Positions 45,654 to 53,735 of a stretch of 64,000 nucleotides of DNA are shown piece after piece. Location: positions 1 through 64,000 of the forward strand of contig NZ_BMTS01000006.1 in NCBI RefSeq assembly GCF_014649795.1, read 5' to 3'. The translations under genes and the position numbers were made by a program. The stretch's first letter is position 1. Every line of letters starts with the position of its first letter. The DNA is from Streptomyces melanogenes. Lineage in GTDB: Bacteria; Actinomycetota; Actinomycetes; Streptomycetales; Streptomycetaceae. The notes under the pieces are model-generated. The model saw only the letters and a program-made list of their open reading frames with translations. It was not told the origin of the DNA and did no database searches.

Positions 45654-47489
45654 GTGGCGCGCGACATCGCGGCTCCCACCTCTGTCCCGACGAACCACCA
45701 GGAGCTGGTCTCCTGGGTAGACGAGATCGCAGCCATCACGCAGCCGGACAGGGTGGTCTGGTGCGACGGTTCCGAGGCCGAGTACGAGCGCCTCTGCGAG
45801 GAGCTCGTCGCCAAGGGCACGTTCAAGAAGCTGGACCCGATCAAGCGCCCGAACTCGTACTACGCCGCGTCCGACCCGACCGATGTCGCACGGGTCGAGG
45901 ACCGCACCTTCATCTGCTCCGAGAAGGAGGAGGACGCCGGGCCCACCAATCACTGGAAGGCTCCGGCGGAGATGAAGGAGATCTTCGCGGGTGAGAAGGG
46001 GATCTTCCGGGGATCGATGCGCGGCCGCACCATGTACGTCGTGCCCTTCTGCATGGGCCCGCTCGGCTCGGACCTCTCCGCGATCGGCGTCGAGATCACC
46101 GACTCCGCCTACGTCGCCGTCTCCATGCGCACCATGACCCGCATGGGGCAGCCGGTCCTGGACGAGCTCGGCACCGACGGCTTCTTCGTCAAGGCCGTCC
46201 ACACCCTGGGCGCCCCGCTGGAGGCGGGCGAGGCCGACGTGCCGTGGCCCTGCAACTCCACCAAGTACATCTCGCACTTCCCCGAGACCCGCGAGATCTG
46301 GTCGTACGGCTCGGGCTACGGCGGCAACGCCCTGCTCGGCAAGAAGTGCTACGCGCTGCGCATCGCCTCCGTGATGGCGCGCGACGAGGGCTGGCTCGCC
46401 GAGCACATGCTCATCCTGAAGCTGACCCCGCCGCAGGGCGAGTCGAAGTACGTGGCCGCCGCGTTCCCGTCCGCCTGCGGCAAGACCAACCTCGCCATGC
46501 TGGAGCCGACGATCTCCGGCTGGACCGTCGAGACCATCGGCGACGACATCGCGTGGATGCGGTTCGGCGAGGACGGCCGGCTGTACGCGATCAACCCCGA
46601 GGCCGGTTTCTTCGGCGTCGCGCCCGGCACCGGTGAGCACACCAACGCCAACGCGATGAAGACCCTGTGGGGCAACTCGGTCTTCACCAACGTCGCGCTC
46701 ACCGAGGACGGCGACGTGTGGTGGGAGGGCATGACCGAGGAGGCGCCCGCGCACCTCACCGACTGGAAGGGCAACGCCTGGACGCCCCAGTCCGAGACCC
46801 CGGCCGCCCACCCGAACGCCCGCTTCACCGTCCCCGCCGGCCAGTGCCCGACGATCGCCCCCGAGTGGGAGGACCCCAAGGGCGTCCCGATCTCCGCGAT
46901 CCTCTTCGGCGGCCGCCGCGCCTCCGCCGTACCGCTGGTGACCGAGTCCTTCGACTGGAACCACGGTGTCTTCCTCGGCGCGAACGTCGCCTCCGAGAAG
47001 ACCGCCGCCGCCGAGGGCAAGGTCGGCGAGCTGCGCCGCGACCCGTTCGCGATGCTCCCGTTCTGCGGCTACAACATGGGCGACTACATGGCCCACTGGG
47101 TCAAGGTCGGCGCATCCGCCGGGGCGAAGGGGGACGCCGCCAAGCTGCCCAAGATCTACTACGTGAACTGGTTCCGCAAGAACGACGCGGGCAAGTTCGT
47201 GTGGCCTGGCTTCGGCGAGAACAGCCGTGTCCTGAAGTGGATCGTGGAGCGCCTTGAGGGCAAGGCCGAGGGCGTCGAGACGCCGATCGGCATCCTGCCG
47301 ACCAAGGAGTCCCTGGACACCGACGGCCTCGAACTGCCCGAGGCGGACCTGGAGTTCCTGCTCAAGGTCGACACCGAGGTCTGGCGCGAGGAGGCGGCGC
47401 TGATCCCCGACCACCTCAACACCTTCGGCGACCACACGCCCAAGGAGCTGTGGGACGAGTACCGCTCGCTGGTCGCCCGCCTGGGCTGA
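45654..47489 (+). CDS. pckG: Phosphoenolpyruvate carboxykinase (GTP)
   Basis: A 611-aa GTP-type PEPCK converting oxaloacetate plus GTP to PEP, GDP and CO2, the entry to gluconeogenesis. The kinase-1a P-loop is [15 protein letters not shown], with the reactive Cys typical of the GTP class. The metal site lies in [20 protein letters not shown], and the guanine-binding region is near [20 protein letters not shown]. The GTG at 45654 follows AAGGAGCG at a normal distance and begins [21 protein letters not shown] terminator follows. Monocistronic. Confidence 0.96.
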   Translation: MARDIAAPTSVPTNHQELVSWVDEIAAITQPDRVVWCDGSEAEYERLCEELVAKGTFKKLDPIKRPNSYYAASDPTDVARVEDRTFICSEKEEDAGPTNHWKAPAEMKEIFAGEKGIFRGSMRGRTMYVVPFCMGPLGSDLSAIGVEITDSAYVAVSMRTMTRMGQPVLDELGTDGFFVKAVHTLGAPLEAGEADVPWPCNSTKYISHFPETREIWSYGSGYGGNALLGKKCYALRIASVMARDEGWLAEHMLILKLTPPQGESKYVAAAFPSACGKTNLAMLEPTISGWTVETIGDDIAWMRFGEDGRLYAINPEAGFFGVAPGTGEHTNANAMKTLWGNSVFTNVALTEDGDVWWEGMTEEAPAHLTDWKGNAWTPQSETPAAHPNARFTVPAGQCPTIAPEWEDPKGVPISAILFGGRRASAVPLVTESFDWNHGVFLGANVASEKTAAAEGKVGELRRDPFAMLPFCGYNMGDYMAHWVKVGASAGAKGDAAKLPKIYYVNWFRKNDAGKFVWPGFGENSRVLKWIVERLEGKAEGVETPIGILPTKESLDTDGLELPEADLEFLLKVDTEVWREEAALIPDHLNTFGDHTPKELWDEYRSLVARLG

Positions 47490-47565
47490 CCCCCGATGAC
47501 TCGTGGCGGGCTGCCCCGAACACCGCCCTGACCAGTGGGGTCACGACGGTCCGCCACGACATGAT

Positions 47566-47600
47566 CGGCCCCCGGAGCCCCCTCACGGCTCCGGGGGCCG
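47566..47600 (+). terminator. Hairpin terminator after pckG
   Basis: CGGCCCCCGGAGCC pairs perfectly with GGCTCCGGGGGCCG (14 bp) around a short CCCTCAC loop, about 75 bp after the pckG stop. Confidence 0.8.
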
Positions 47601-47704
47601 GATCGTTTTCCCGGGATGGTTTTTCGCCAGGGCGGCTGCCGGGAGCGGGTGTTCGCGGGACACTCGGACCCGGAGCGCGTTGGGCCAGTGAGGGGGCGCG
47701 GAGC

Positions 47705-48700
47705 GTGCGCACACCGGTGAGTGATCCGCTGCGGGTGGGGCCGTACCGCATAGTCGGGCGATTGGGGTCCGGCGGGATGGGGTGGGTGTATCTGGGCCGC
47801 TCGCCCGGGGGCCGGGCGGTCGCGGTCAAGGTCGTACGGCCCGAACTCGCCGCCGACGAGGAGTTCCGGCGGCGCTTCGCCCGCGAGGTGGCCGCCGCGC
47901 GGCTGGTCGGCGGGGCGTTCACGGCGGCCGTCGTCGACGCCGACCCGGACGCCGAACTGCCCTGGCTGGCCACGGCGTACGTACCGGGGCCCTCCCTGTC
48001 GGAGGCGGTCGGCGCGGACGGGCCGCTCACCGGGGGACAGGCGCGGCGCCTCGGGGCCGGTCTGGTGGAGGCGCTGCAGGCGATCCACGGCGCCGGAGTG
48101 GTCCACCGCGACCTCAAGCCGTCGAACGTGCTGCTCGCCGCCGACGGGCCGCGTGTGATCGACTTCGGCATCTCGGCGGTGGCCGGGGCGACCGGGCTGA
48201 CCCGGGTCGGGCAGCTGATGGGGACGCCGCCGTACATGTCGCCCGAGCAGATGACCGGCGCGCACGCCGGGCCCGCCAGTGACGTCTTCTCGCTCGGCGG
48301 GGTCCTGGTCTACGCCGTCGCGGGGTACGCGCCGTTCCGGCACGGCGCCGGGGTGGCCTACCGGGTGGTGCACGCGGAGCCCGAACTCGACGACGTACCG
48401 GGGGAGTTGCTGGACCTGGTCGCCGCGTGCCTGGCCAAGCGGCCCGAGGACCGGCCGGCCCTGGACGCGCTGCTCCAGGGGCTGATCGGCCCGGACGCGG
48501 GCGACGCACGGGCCCTCACCTGGCCGCCGCCCACGGTGGCCCGGCGCATCCGGGTCCGCACCGGCGAGCTGAAGGTCCGCCAGTCCTCCGGGGCCAAGGC
48601 GTCGCTGCCGTCCTGTCTGCTGCTGCACGCGCAGACGCTGCTGGACGCGGGGCTCAGCGACGCCATGGTGATCGAGGCGGTGGGCCGTGCGGCACTCTGA
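47705..48700 (+). CDS. Ser/Thr protein kinase, soluble (PknB type)
   Basis: A 331-aa Hanks-type kinase. Gly-loop GSGGMGWVYLG, catalytic Lys in AVAVKVVRPEL, HRDLKPSNVLL, DFGISAVAG and GTPPYMSPEQM are all intact, so it should be active. The kinase domain ends near 270; the remaining 60 residues (ARRIRVRTGELKVRQSSGAK...) are not a TM helix, so it is cytoplasmic. The GTG at 47705 (VRTPVSDPLRVGPYRIVGRL) is chosen; GTG 47717 is possible. First gene of a six-gene plus-strand cluster that also holds a PP2C phosphatase and a second kinase. Confidence 0.88.
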   Translation: MRTPVSDPLRVGPYRIVGRLGSGGMGWVYLGRSPGGRAVAVKVVRPELAADEEFRRRFAREVAAARLVGGAFTAAVVDADPDAELPWLATAYVPGPSLSEAVGADGPLTGGQARRLGAGLVEALQAIHGAGVVHRDLKPSNVLLAADGPRVIDFGISAVAGATGLTRVGQLMGTPPYMSPEQMTGAHAGPASDVFSLGGVLVYAVAGYAPFRHGAGVAYRVVHAEPELDDVPGELLDLVAACLAKRPEDRPALDALLQGLIGPDAGDARALTWPPPTVARRIRVRTGELKVRQSSGAKASLPSCLLLHAQTLLDAGLSDAMVIEAVGRAAL

Positions 48701-49145
48701 AGGGACGCCCGGCAGCGACGGGAGAGACCTGGGCGTCCAGTGGCGGTCGCTGGTGCACGGCTGGGCGGCCGGGCGCCATCTGCACTGCGAGGAGGACACC
48801 GTCTCCGTCTCGCTGCGCTTCGACCTCGCCGACGCCGGACGGGCGGTCACCGTCCGGTTCATGACCACCACCAAACTGCTGGTCGCGTTCATGACCGACG
48901 GCCGGTTCCTGCGCGGCGACCAGCTGGCGACGGCCGCCGCCGCGGCCAACGCCTGGAACACCGAACAGCTGGTCCCGATGCTGTCGGTGTGGGACGTACG
49001 GGGGCCGCGGCCCTGTATCGCCGGGGTCTGCACCTTGCCGCTCAACTGCCGGATGAACCAGCCCGAGTTCGATTCCCTGGCCGGGGACTGGGTGGAACAG
49101 GCGAGGCAGATGTTCGTCCGGTGCCACCAGGTGTTCCAGTTGTAG
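48687..49145 (+). CDS. YbjN-like domain protein
   Basis: A 152-aa soluble protein overlapping the kinase gene by 14 bp. The pattern VSVSLRFDLADAGRAVTVRF, ATAAAAANAWNTEQLVPMLS and FDSLAGDWVEQARQMFVRCH resembles YbjN / type-III-secretion-chaperone-fold proteins, which usually act as small partner-binding modules. That assignment is moderate, based on secondary-structure pattern and the N-x-W-N core. GTG start at 48687. Its close coupling to the kinase suggests it is an adaptor or substrate. Confidence 0.65.
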   Translation: MRHSEGTPGSDGRDLGVQWRSLVHGWAAGRHLHCEEDTVSVSLRFDLADAGRAVTVRFMTTTKLLVAFMTDGRFLRGDQLATAAAAANAWNTEQLVPMLSVWDVRGPRPCIAGVCTLPLNCRMNQPEFDSLAGDWVEQARQMFVRCHQVFQL

Positions 49146-49252
49146 ACGGGGTGAGCGGGAATCCTCCGGGAATGGCCAAAACCCTTACGGACGGCGGCCG
49201 GTGGCGTCATATTTGCGATGTGCTTTTCCGGGGGGCGGGGAGGTTTTCGCGC

Positions 49253-50254
49253 ATGGGGCAGCTCCGTTGGCCGCGCGCCGCGCGCGGGCTGTGGGCGTCG
49301 GCCGGGCTGCTGGCCCTGGCCCTGCTGGCGCCGGCCGTTCCGGCCGCGGCCGACGAAGGGTCCTGTACGGGCAAGCTGGCCGAGCGGCTGGAGTGCTGGG
49401 CCGGGCGCGTCGGTGCCCAGGACGCGGCCGTCGTCACCCTGCACCGGCCGCTGGAGCTCGACGGGAAGAGCGCCGACTGGAAGCTCAAGGAGCGCGAGCC
49501 CGTGTTCGGCCGAGGCCCGCTCGTCGTCCTGGTCCCGGCCGGGCACCCCACCGGAGCGGGCGGCACCCTGCTGCTCGTCCTCGCCGGTGACCGGCTCGTC
49601 GACAAGGACGCCGAGATCACCCGGCTCGACGACCAGACCCTGGCCGACCTGCGCAAGGCGGGCGCCTGCGAGGGCAACCTGTGCGAGCTCGTCGCGGAGG
49701 CGAAGGGCAAGGGCAGGACCCTGCGCGGCAAGGAGCTCGTGGACGCGAAGCTGGCCGCCGACCTGGGCCTCAACGCCGACAGCGTCGGCGGCACCGGCGG
49801 CGGCTCCTCGCTGCTGGTCCCGGCGCTCGGCGTCGCCGCCCTGCTGCTGCTCCTGCTGACCGCTCTGGTCTTCGCCGTACGCCGCTCGCGGGGCCCGCGC
49901 CTCGCGTTCGCCGCACCCGCCGCGCCCATCGGCCGTACGGCGGTGAAGAGCACCGCGAGTGCGGTCGAGCCCCCCGGCAGGCACCGCGCCGCCGCGCCGG
50001 GCCGCGACGTCCGCAGGCCGAGCACCCCCGGCCGCGTCGCCGTCGTACGCACCGCGCTGCACCCGCAGGGGTACGTCGAGCTCGACCAGTGTCTGCGCCG
50101 GGCGGTCTGGGCCGAGCCGGGGGAGCCCGCGCCCGCCCCCGGCAGCTCCGTCGAGGTGAGCGAGGGCCGGGGCAAGGACGCCGGGATCCTGTACGCCCAC
50201 GCGTGCGCGGAGGACCAGAGGACCGTCATCGACCGTGCCCGGCACGGCAGTTGA
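49253..50254 (+). CDS. Secreted, membrane-anchored protein of signalling cluster
   Basis: A 333-aa protein: signal peptide (MGQLRWPRAARGLWASAGLL... ending about VPAAA), an extracytoplasmic domain (about 40-190) with four Cys (GSCTGKLAERLECWAGRVG; ACEGNLCELV), a TM helix (about 200-222, LLVPALGVAALLLLLLTALV) and a cytoplasmic tail of about 110 residues, basic then mixed. It looks like a one-TM sensor that could report to the neighbouring kinases. No known family recognised. ATG 49253 follows GGGGAGG by 9 nt. Confidence 0.72.
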   Translation: MGQLRWPRAARGLWASAGLLALALLAPAVPAAADEGSCTGKLAERLECWAGRVGAQDAAVVTLHRPLELDGKSADWKLKEREPVFGRGPLVVLVPAGHPTGAGGTLLLVLAGDRLVDKDAEITRLDDQTLADLRKAGACEGNLCELVAEAKGKGRTLRGKELVDAKLAADLGLNADSVGGTGGGSSLLVPALGVAALLLLLLTALVFAVRRSRGPRLAFAAPAAPIGRTAVKSTASAVEPPGRHRAAAPGRDVRRPSTPGRVAVVRTALHPQGYVELDQCLRRAVWAEPGEPAPAPGSSVEVSEGRGKDAGILYAHACAEDQRTVIDRARHGS

Positions 50255-50291
50255 CCCGCACAGCGAAGTACCGGGAACGGGGAGAGGTCAG

Positions 50292-51056
50292 ATGCGCAGG
50301 CAGCAGCCACCCAGGACACTTCCGGCGGAGTACGCCGACATCGAGTTCGAGAACAACGCCCAACGGCTGCCGCTGGTGCTGTGCCTCGACACCTCCAGCT
50401 CGATGGCGGGCCCGCCCATCGACGCGCTCAACACGGCGCTGAGCGAATGGACCCGCGAGCTCCACGACGACGTCAGCCTCAGCTACAGCGTCGAGGTCGC
50501 CGTCATCACCTTCGGCGGCCGGGGAGTCACCGCCTGGCGCGGCGCGCAGCCGCTCGAACCGGGCTCCCCGGTCGGCCCGTTCGTCGCCGCCAACATGTTC
50601 GAGCCACCGCGCCTCGCCGCCTCCGGGGTGACCCTGATGACCGAGGCCCTGGAGCTCGCCATGCACGTGGTCGCCGCCCGCAAGGCCGAGCTGCGCGCCC
50701 AGGGCTTCCAGTACTACCGGCCGCAGATCTGCCTGGTCACCGACGGGCTGCCGACCGACGGCACCGGCCACATCAGCCGCACCTGGCAGCGGCTGGTCCC
50801 GGTGCTCGCCGAGGAGCAGGCCGCACGGCGCTTCCGGCTGTACGCGATCGGGGTCGGCGGGCTCACCGACCTGGCCGAGCAGGTGCTCCAGGCGTACGCG
50901 CCGAAGTTCAACGCCCGGCTCCAGGGCTTCCCGTTCCGCCAGCTGCTCCAGATGATGTCGGCGAGCGCCAACGCCGAGACCAAGGGCGCGGGCGACGAGG
51001 TCTTCGAGAAGATCTTCAGCCAGTTCAAGACGCAGCGCCCGGCCTGGGAAGCCTGA
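50292..51056 (+). CDS. VWA-domain protein (TerY-like)
   Basis: A 254-aa von Willebrand factor A protein. The MIDAS metal site is intact: D-T-S-S-S-M in LVLCLDTSSSMAGPPIDALN, a Thr in AASGVTLMTEALELA and Asp in CLVTDGLPTDG. The rest follows the TerY subfamily layout, ending FEKIFSQFKTQRPAWEA. ATG 50292 follows GGGGAGAGG; the ORF extends to 50235 but that start would overlap the upstream gene. Directly followed (7 bp) by a PP2C gene and then a kinase gene, the three components of TerY-P triads. Confidence 0.88.
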   Translation: MRRQQPPRTLPAEYADIEFENNAQRLPLVLCLDTSSSMAGPPIDALNTALSEWTRELHDDVSLSYSVEVAVITFGGRGVTAWRGAQPLEPGSPVGPFVAANMFEPPRLAASGVTLMTEALELAMHVVAARKAELRAQGFQYYRPQICLVTDGLPTDGTGHISRTWQRLVPVLAEEQAARRFRLYAIGVGGLTDLAEQVLQAYAPKFNARLQGFPFRQLLQMMSASANAETKGAGDEVFEKIFSQFKTQRPAWEA

Positions 51057-51063
51057 GCGGGCC

Positions 51064-51867
51064 ATGGGGACGCGGGCGCACGGGAGCTGGCGGGTGCACG
51101 GTCTGAGCGTGGAGGGCTACCGGCACCGCCGGGACGGCGTCGCCTGCCAGGACGCCTGGCGGTGCGCGACGGACGGGCCCGTCACGGTCCTCGCGGTCGC
51201 CGACGGCGCGGGCAGCAGGCCGCGCTCCGGCGAGGGCTCCCTGCTCGCGGTGCGCCTGGCCGTCGAGCACTTCGGCCGGCTGCCCGCCGCGCGGACCGAC
51301 GGCCCGGTCGCGAACCGGCTGCTGCGCCGCAGCTTCCAGCGGGTCGTGGACGACTTCCTGGACCGTACGGGCGAGGCGGCCGCCGACCACGCGACCACGC
51401 TCACCGTGGTGGTGCTCGCGCCCGGCTGGCTGGGGCACGCCAGCGTCGGCGACGGCTTCGTGGTGCTGCGGGCCGGGACCGAGGACGGCGAGCGGCAGTT
51501 CCATCTGCTGCCGCAGCCCGCGGCGGTGAGCGAGTACAGCAACGAGACGGTGTTCCTCAGCACGCCGGACGCCGCCCGCTGGGTGCGGACCGACTGCGTA
51601 CGGGACGACGGCGTCGACGGCGTCCTGCTCTCCACCGACGGCCTGGCCCAGGCCGCGCTCTCCTGGTCGGGGGGCGCCCCGCAGGCGCCCAACGAGTCCT
51701 TCGCGGCGGCCGTGCTGCGCTCGCTGGACACGGAGGCGGTGGAGCCCGGCGACGAGGACGACCGCCTCGCCGCGCTGCTCAGGTCCGACCGGCTGACCGC
51801 GCTCAACGGGGACGACAAGACGCTGCTGCGGGCGGTACGCACGGGGCTTGCGGGAGGGGGCGCATGA
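51064..51867 (+). CDS. PP2C-type Ser/Thr phosphatase of TerY-P triad
   Basis: A 267-aa PP2C-fold protein. Metal-binding Asp residues are in VLAVADGAGSRPRSGEGSLL, HATTLTVVVLAPGWLGHASV-GDG and LLSTDGLAQ; DDKTLLRAV near the end supplies the last Asp. The N-terminus carries the triad-typical GLSVEGYRHRRDGVACQDAW. It would remove phosphates placed by one of the cluster's kinases. ATG 51064 is 7 bp after the VWA stop; the stop overlaps the kinase start (ATGA), so VWA, phosphatase and kinase are translated as one unit. Confidence 0.9.
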   Translation: MGTRAHGSWRVHGLSVEGYRHRRDGVACQDAWRCATDGPVTVLAVADGAGSRPRSGEGSLLAVRLAVEHFGRLPAARTDGPVANRLLRRSFQRVVDDFLDRTGEAAADHATTLTVVVLAPGWLGHASVGDGFVVLRAGTEDGERQFHLLPQPAAVSEYSNETVFLSTPDAARWVRTDCVRDDGVDGVLLSTDGLAQAALSWSGGAPQAPNESFAAAVLRSLDTEAVEPGDEDDRLAALLRSDRLTALNGDDKTLLRAVRTGLAGGGA

Positions 51868-53003
51868 GCGGGCCGAACGGGCGGACCGTACTGCTGGGCG
51901 GGGTGCCGGTGGTGCTCGCCGCCGAGCCGCTCAAGGGCGGCGGCCAGGCGGCCGTCTACCCCGTCGAGGGCGACGACCGGGTCGTCGTCAAGCTCTACCG
52001 GGACCCGCCCGGCCCCGAGCAGGAGCGCCGGCTGACCCGGATGCTCACGATGTCCCCGCTCGGCGGGCGCCCCACCGACCGCTCCCAGCGGCCCGAACTC
52101 GCCTGGCCGACCGCGCCCGCGCGGGCGCCGGGCGGCGCGTTCCTGGGGTACGCGATGCAGCGGTTCGGGGAGCCCGAACACGTCCAGCTGGTGGGCCTGT
52201 TCACGCGCGCCCAGCGCATCCGGCTCTTCCACCAGCGGGCCGACTGGCGGTTCCTGCTGGGCGTCGCGTGGAACCTGGCGTTCATGACGGCCCGGATGCA
52301 CCACGAGGGCCTGGTCATCGGGGACTTCTCCAGCAGCAACGTGGTGGTCGACGCGAACGGCTTCATCACGTTCCTGGACTGCGACTCGATCGCCTTCACC
52401 GACGCGGTCACGGGGGAGCTGTTCCCGTGTCTGATGCACACGACGGACTACTCGGCGCCGGAGCGGCTGGCGGGGGGACCGGCGACGCGGGCGAGCGACG
52501 ACTTCGCGCTTGCGGTGTTGGTGTACCAGCTGCTGACGGCAGGCAACCACCCCTTCGGTGGCGTCCCGCACGACAGCGCGCCCGAGTCGACGGTCCAGGA
52601 CAACATCGCTGCGAGCATCTCGTACGTGGTGCGGCCGGAGCAGGTCGTGGTGCCGCGCGGGACGGTGGACCCGTCCGTGCTGCCGCCCGAGCTGCTCGGT
52701 CTGTCCCGGGCGGCGTTCGGCCCGGGCGTCCTGGACCCCGGGGCCCGCCCGTCGGCGGAGGACTGGCTGCGGGCGCTGGACCGCGAGCGGTCGCTGGTAC
52801 GGGTCTGCCCGGACCGCCCGATGCACACGTACGGCTCGCACTTGTCCGGGTGCCCGTGGTGCGGCCGGGCGTCCGTGACGGGCCACGACGTCTTCAACCT
52901 GGGCCCGGTCCCGACACCCCCGCCTCCACCAACGGGAACGCGAACGGCCCTGCTGGTCGGCGTGATCCTGCTGATCCTACTGATCGTGATCGTGACGGTG
53001 TGA
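51864..53003 (+). CDS. Divergent protein kinase of TerY-P triad, C-terminal TM
   Basis: A 379-aa kinase-fold protein. The Gly-loop is GGGQAAVYPV, the VAIK-type Lys is Lys43 in VVVKLYRD, the catalytic loop is IGDFSSSNVVV (Asp154, Asn159) in place of HRDxxxxN, and the metal Asp is Asp172 in DCDS in place of DFG. A Cys-rich CPDRPMHTYGSHLSGCPWCG segment (about 325-345) may bind zinc. One TM helix (about 355-377) ends the protein, putting the kinase in the cytoplasm under the membrane. ATGA overlap with PP2C. This is the layout of TerY-P triad kinases. Confidence 0.88.
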   Translation: MSGPNGRTVLLGGVPVVLAAEPLKGGGQAAVYPVEGDDRVVVKLYRDPPGPEQERRLTRMLTMSPLGGRPTDRSQRPELAWPTAPARAPGGAFLGYAMQRFGEPEHVQLVGLFTRAQRIRLFHQRADWRFLLGVAWNLAFMTARMHHEGLVIGDFSSSNVVVDANGFITFLDCDSIAFTDAVTGELFPCLMHTTDYSAPERLAGGPATRASDDFALAVLVYQLLTAGNHPFGGVPHDSAPESTVQDNIAASISYVVRPEQVVVPRGTVDPSVLPPELLGLSRAAFGPGVLDPGARPSAEDWLRALDRERSLVRVCPDRPMHTYGSHLSGCPWCGRASVTGHDVFNLGPVPTPPPPPTGTRTALLVGVILLILLIVIVTV

Positions 53004-53007
53004 CGGC

Positions 53008-53214
53008 CGTCTGCGACCCGGTGGCGGGCTGAGCGCGCAGTTCCCCGCGCCCCTTGTCAGCCCGGTTTTCGTCTGCGGGCCGTCCCCAACTGGTCGCGCA
53101 GTTCCCCGCGCCCCTAAAAGCGCCCCTCCGGGCCGCCCAGGGAGGATGCCGCGGAGCGGCACTTAAGGGGCGCGGGGAACTGCGCGAGCAACCCACCACC
53201 GGGTCGCAGACGAA
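53008..53214. repeat. Dispersed repeat, copy 8: one half-unit plus palindromic variant A
   Basis: A short unit (GTCTGCGACCCGGTGGCGGG...CGCAGTTCCCCGCGCCCCTT, 53008-53055) is followed by a full palindromic unit. Positions 53090-53214 are identical, base for base, to 55164-55288. Lies between the convergent kinase and the 53279 gene. Confidence 0.9.
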
Positions 53215-53278
53215 CTCCGGGCAAAGAAGGGGGTGGCACCCGGTCCGCGGACCTCCGCGGCGCGCGGACCGGGGCCGA

Positions 53279-53650
53279 TCAGGGGGCCAGCGCCAGCGCG
53301 TGCGCGTCCATCCGCTCCGCAGCCAGGATCGCGGCCGCCGTGTCGGCCCGCGACGCGGCGACGACGAGGGCGCGCCCCGCCAGCGCGTGCGCGCGCCCGT
53401 GCAGCGCGGCCGACGAGCCCCCGCGCAGACCCGCGTGCCGCACCGGCGGCATCCCACCCCGCAACCGCGCGATCTGTCGCGCGATCGCGTCCCCGGCCGA
53501 GTCGAGCCCCAGCTCGTCCGTCACCGCGAGCAGCGCCGCCAGATGCCCGGCGAGCTGGATGTCCAGCTCCTCCTCACGGGAGCGGTGCGGAACGCGCACG
53601 TCGGCGGCCATCGTGCTGTGCACCGACTTCGTCCGTATCGGCTCGTACAT
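53279..53650 (-). CDS. Small conserved actinobacterial protein
   Basis: A 123-aa all-helical soluble protein beginning MYEPIRTKSVHSTMAADVRV; SREEELDIQLAGHLAALLAV, TDELGLDSAGDAIARQIARL and GRALVVAASRADTAAAILAA are helices. I know similar proteins from many streptomycetes but no function. ATG 53650 is preferred over the extension to 53674 because GGAGG lies 7 nt before it. It follows the aminotransferase gene on the same strand with an 86-bp spacer that holds an AT-rich palindrome, so it likely has its own, regulated promoter. Confidence 0.8.
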   Translation of the reverse strand: MYEPIRTKSVHSTMAADVRVPHRSREEELDIQLAGHLAALLAVTDELGLDSAGDAIARQIARLRGGMPPVRHAGLRGGSSAALHGRAHALAGRALVVAASRADTAAAILAAERMDAHALALAP

Positions 53651-53697
53651 GAGATGGCCTCCTTCAACGTCCAACGTCGCAGGAGGCCATCCTATCT

Positions 53698-53714
53698 TAG
53701 ATTCTGTCTAAAGT
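53698..53714 (-). promoter_or_regulatory. AT-rich palindrome, Fur/PerR-box-like
   Basis: TTAGATT-C-TGTCTAA is a 7-1-7 inverted repeat of the kind bound by Fur-family regulators (consensus TTAGAAT-N-ATTCTAA), in an otherwise GC-rich genome, about 50 bp upstream of the 53650 gene. Confidence 0.4.
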
Positions 53715-53735
53715 TGAGCCGAAGCCAGCAGCCCG

